From Meridianimarinicoccus zhengii (GTDB lineage: Bacteria > Pseudomonadota > Alphaproteobacteria > Rhodobacterales > Rhodobacteraceae), in assembly GCF_003254465.1 (NCBI RefSeq), contig NZ_QDFI01000019.1, positions 1-64,000 of the forward strand: a DNA stretch of 64,000 nucleotides, written 5' to 3'. The stretch's first letter is position 1. The number at the start of each line of letters is the position of its first letter. Shown here in pieces: positions 62,999-64,000 of this stretch. The notes beneath the pieces are model-generated. The model searched no databases, had not been told where the DNA came from, and saw only the letters and a list, made by a program, of their open reading frames with translations. Made by a program: the position numbers and the translations under genes.

Positions 62999-63826
62999 AT
63001 GTCGGTACTCTTGCGAAACAACGTTCTGGTCATTGGCGACACGGGGCCGGTCGTCATGTTCGCCCACGGGTTCGGATGTGACCGAAACATGTGGCGGCTG
63101 ATGGTGCCCTCTTTCGCCAAGGATTTCCGGATCGTTCTGTTCGATCTCGTGGGCGCGGGGCAGTCGGACCTGGGTGCGTGGTCGCCCGAACGCTATGCCA
63201 CGCTCCATGGCCATACGCGGGACGTGGTCGAAATCCTGCGCGAACTCGAGTGCGGCCCGGTCGTCTTCGTCGGGCATTCCGTCAGCGCCATGATCGGCGT
63301 TCTGGCCGTGCGTCGCGCGCCCCACCTGTTCAGTCACCTCGTGCTGGTCGGCCCTTCGCCGCGCTACATCGACGACGGCGATTACAGGGGCGGCTTCGGC
63401 CCCGACGATATCGAAGAACTGCTCGGGTTCCTCGACAGCAACCACATGGGCTGGTCGCAGGCCATGGCCCCGCAGATCATGGGCAATCCCGAACGCCCTG
63501 AGCTGGGCGAAGAACTGACGAACAGCTTCTGCCGCACCGATCCGGACATCGCGCGCCATTTCGCGCGCGTCACCTTCACCTCGGACAACCGCGCGGACCT
63601 TCCCCATGTCACGGTGCCGACGCTGGTGCTGCAATGCCGCGACGACGTGATCGCCCCCGAGGCCGTGGGCCGCTATGTGCACGAGGCGATCCCGGGCAGC
63701 CGCTTCGTTCTGCTGGACGCCACGGGCCATTGCCCGAACCTGAGCGCGCCCGTTGAGACCGCCGCCGCGATCCGGGAATTCCTTGGAGCCGGTCCGGTGC
63801 CAGCTCTTGACCCACGTGCGCCATGA
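62999..63826 (+). CDS. rsbQ: RsbQ-type alpha/beta hydrolase
   Basis: The 275-residue product matches RsbQ closely: LLRNNVLVIGDTGPVVMFAHGFGCDRNMWR at the start (core FAHGFGCDRNMW), nucleophile Ser in GHSVSAMIG, Asp in LQCRDDVIAP and His in DATGHCPNL. In Bacillus RsbQ activates the PAS-phosphatase RsbP in the energy-stress branch of sigma-B control. The family also includes the plant KAI2/D14 receptors. The next gene overlaps as ATGA and begins with a PAS domain, which supports a pair. ATG at 62999 preferred over GTG at 62990. The 185-base gap before it shows no clear promoter. Confidence 0.92.
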   Translation: MSVLLRNNVLVIGDTGPVVMFAHGFGCDRNMWRLMVPSFAKDFRIVLFDLVGAGQSDLGAWSPERYATLHGHTRDVVEILRELECGPVVFVGHSVSAMIGVLAVRRAPHLFSHLVLVGPSPRYIDDGDYRGGFGPDDIEELLGFLDSNHMGWSQAMAPQIMGNPERPELGEELTNSFCRTDPDIARHFARVTFTSDNRADLPHVTVPTLVLQCRDDVIAPEAVGRYVHEAIPGSRFVLLDATGHCPNLSAPVETAAAIREFLGAGPVPALDPRAP

Positions 63827-64000
63827 TGCCACCCGCCCATCCGGATTTCGAGGATCTGTTCGTCCATGCGCCCTGCGGCTACCTGTCCCTGCACCCGGAC
63901 GGTCGGATCGACCGGGTCAACGCGACGTTGCGCGGCTGGACGGGCTACAAAGCTTCGGAACTGGCGGATCGGCATTTCCGCGATCTTCTGACGGTCGCGG
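63823..64000 (+). CDS. PAS-domain protein, RsbP-like, truncated by window
   Basis: Only the first 59 codons are present. They encode the start of a PAS domain (FVHAPCGYLSLHPDGRIDRV; NATLRGWTGYKASELADRHF). The ATG overlaps the rsbQ stop, so the two are co-translated. By analogy with RsbQ-RsbP the missing part may be a PP2C phosphatase, but a histidine kinase or diguanylate cyclase is equally possible. Confidence 0.6.
   Translation, partial: MMPPAHPDFEDLFVHAPCGYLSLHPDGRIDRVNATLRGWTGYKASELADRHFRDLLTVA

Noticed and set aside
1-64000. tRNA, rRNA, insertion sequences, integrase or CRISPR repeats
   Set aside because: I looked for cloverleaf-like segments, transposase frames and regularly spaced repeats and saw none; gene composition is uniform across the window.

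Overview
The window is a GC-rich stretch of alphaproteobacterial chromosome or large replicon that is almost wholly devoted to one flagellar and chemotaxis system. Gene content and order resemble the fla1 flagellar set of Rhodobacter sphaeroides, so a member of the Rhodobacterales is the best guess. The shared hallmarks are a dedicated sigma-54 (RpoN), a FleQ/FleT pair of enhancer-binding proteins in which FleT has no DNA-binding domain, FliA and FlgM, an oversized FlgK, a FlgJ reduced to its rod-binding domain plus a separate lytic transglycosylase (SltF-like), a FlgT homologue and a MotF-like protein. This placement rests on reading the sequence, not on a database search.

Layout, left to right. 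(1) 95-13893, minus strand: fleT-fliEFGHIJ, then fliKLMNOPQR-flhB and a small membrane protein. Both units have a near-perfect -24/-12 promoter, and many genes overlap as ATGA. (2) 14272-24625, plus strand: a small unknown gene, then a chemotaxis operon in the order cheA4-like, cheR, cheB, cheW, soluble mcp, cheY, cheA3-like. This is the R. sphaeroides CheOp3 order without the ppfA/slp ParA gene. (3) 24710-28903: fliS, a fliT-like gene, small membrane proteins, a second FliL-like protein, a protein with an NHLP (nitrile-hydratase-leader)-like domain, and a sigma-54-driven membrane protein with HATPase and receiver domains but no phospho-accepting helix pair. (4) 28948-31652, minus strand: flgP, flgT, flgA, flgM, facing flhA-fliA (31870-34765) across two back-to-back -24/-12 promoters. 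(5) 34981-36468, minus: a long disordered protein of unknown function. (6) 36579-49589, plus: flgBCDEF, then flgGHIJKL-sltF, followed by fleQ. (7) 50895-54561, minus: motA-motB-fliD. (8) fliC with a strong terminator, then rpoN. (9) 57866-60580: a MotF-like and a PDZ membrane gene (minus), then two unknown genes. (10) 60918-64000: a PAS/Aer-like sensor, a single-domain response regulator, rsbQ and the start of an RsbP-like PAS protein cut by the window edge.

How the parts fit. RpoN with FleQ/FleT should fire the -24/-12 sites (TGGCAC-N5-TTGCW) in front of fleT, fliK, flhA, flgP, flgB, flgG, motA, the MotF-like gene, the Aer-like gene and the kinase-like gene. FliA, held by FlgM, should then fire late sites that I read here as CTAAA-N15-GCCGTTNN, in front of fliS, fliD, fliC and at least two unknown genes. 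The late unknown genes are the most promising source of new flagellar biology in the window. No tRNA, rRNA, insertion sequence, prophage or CRISPR array was seen.
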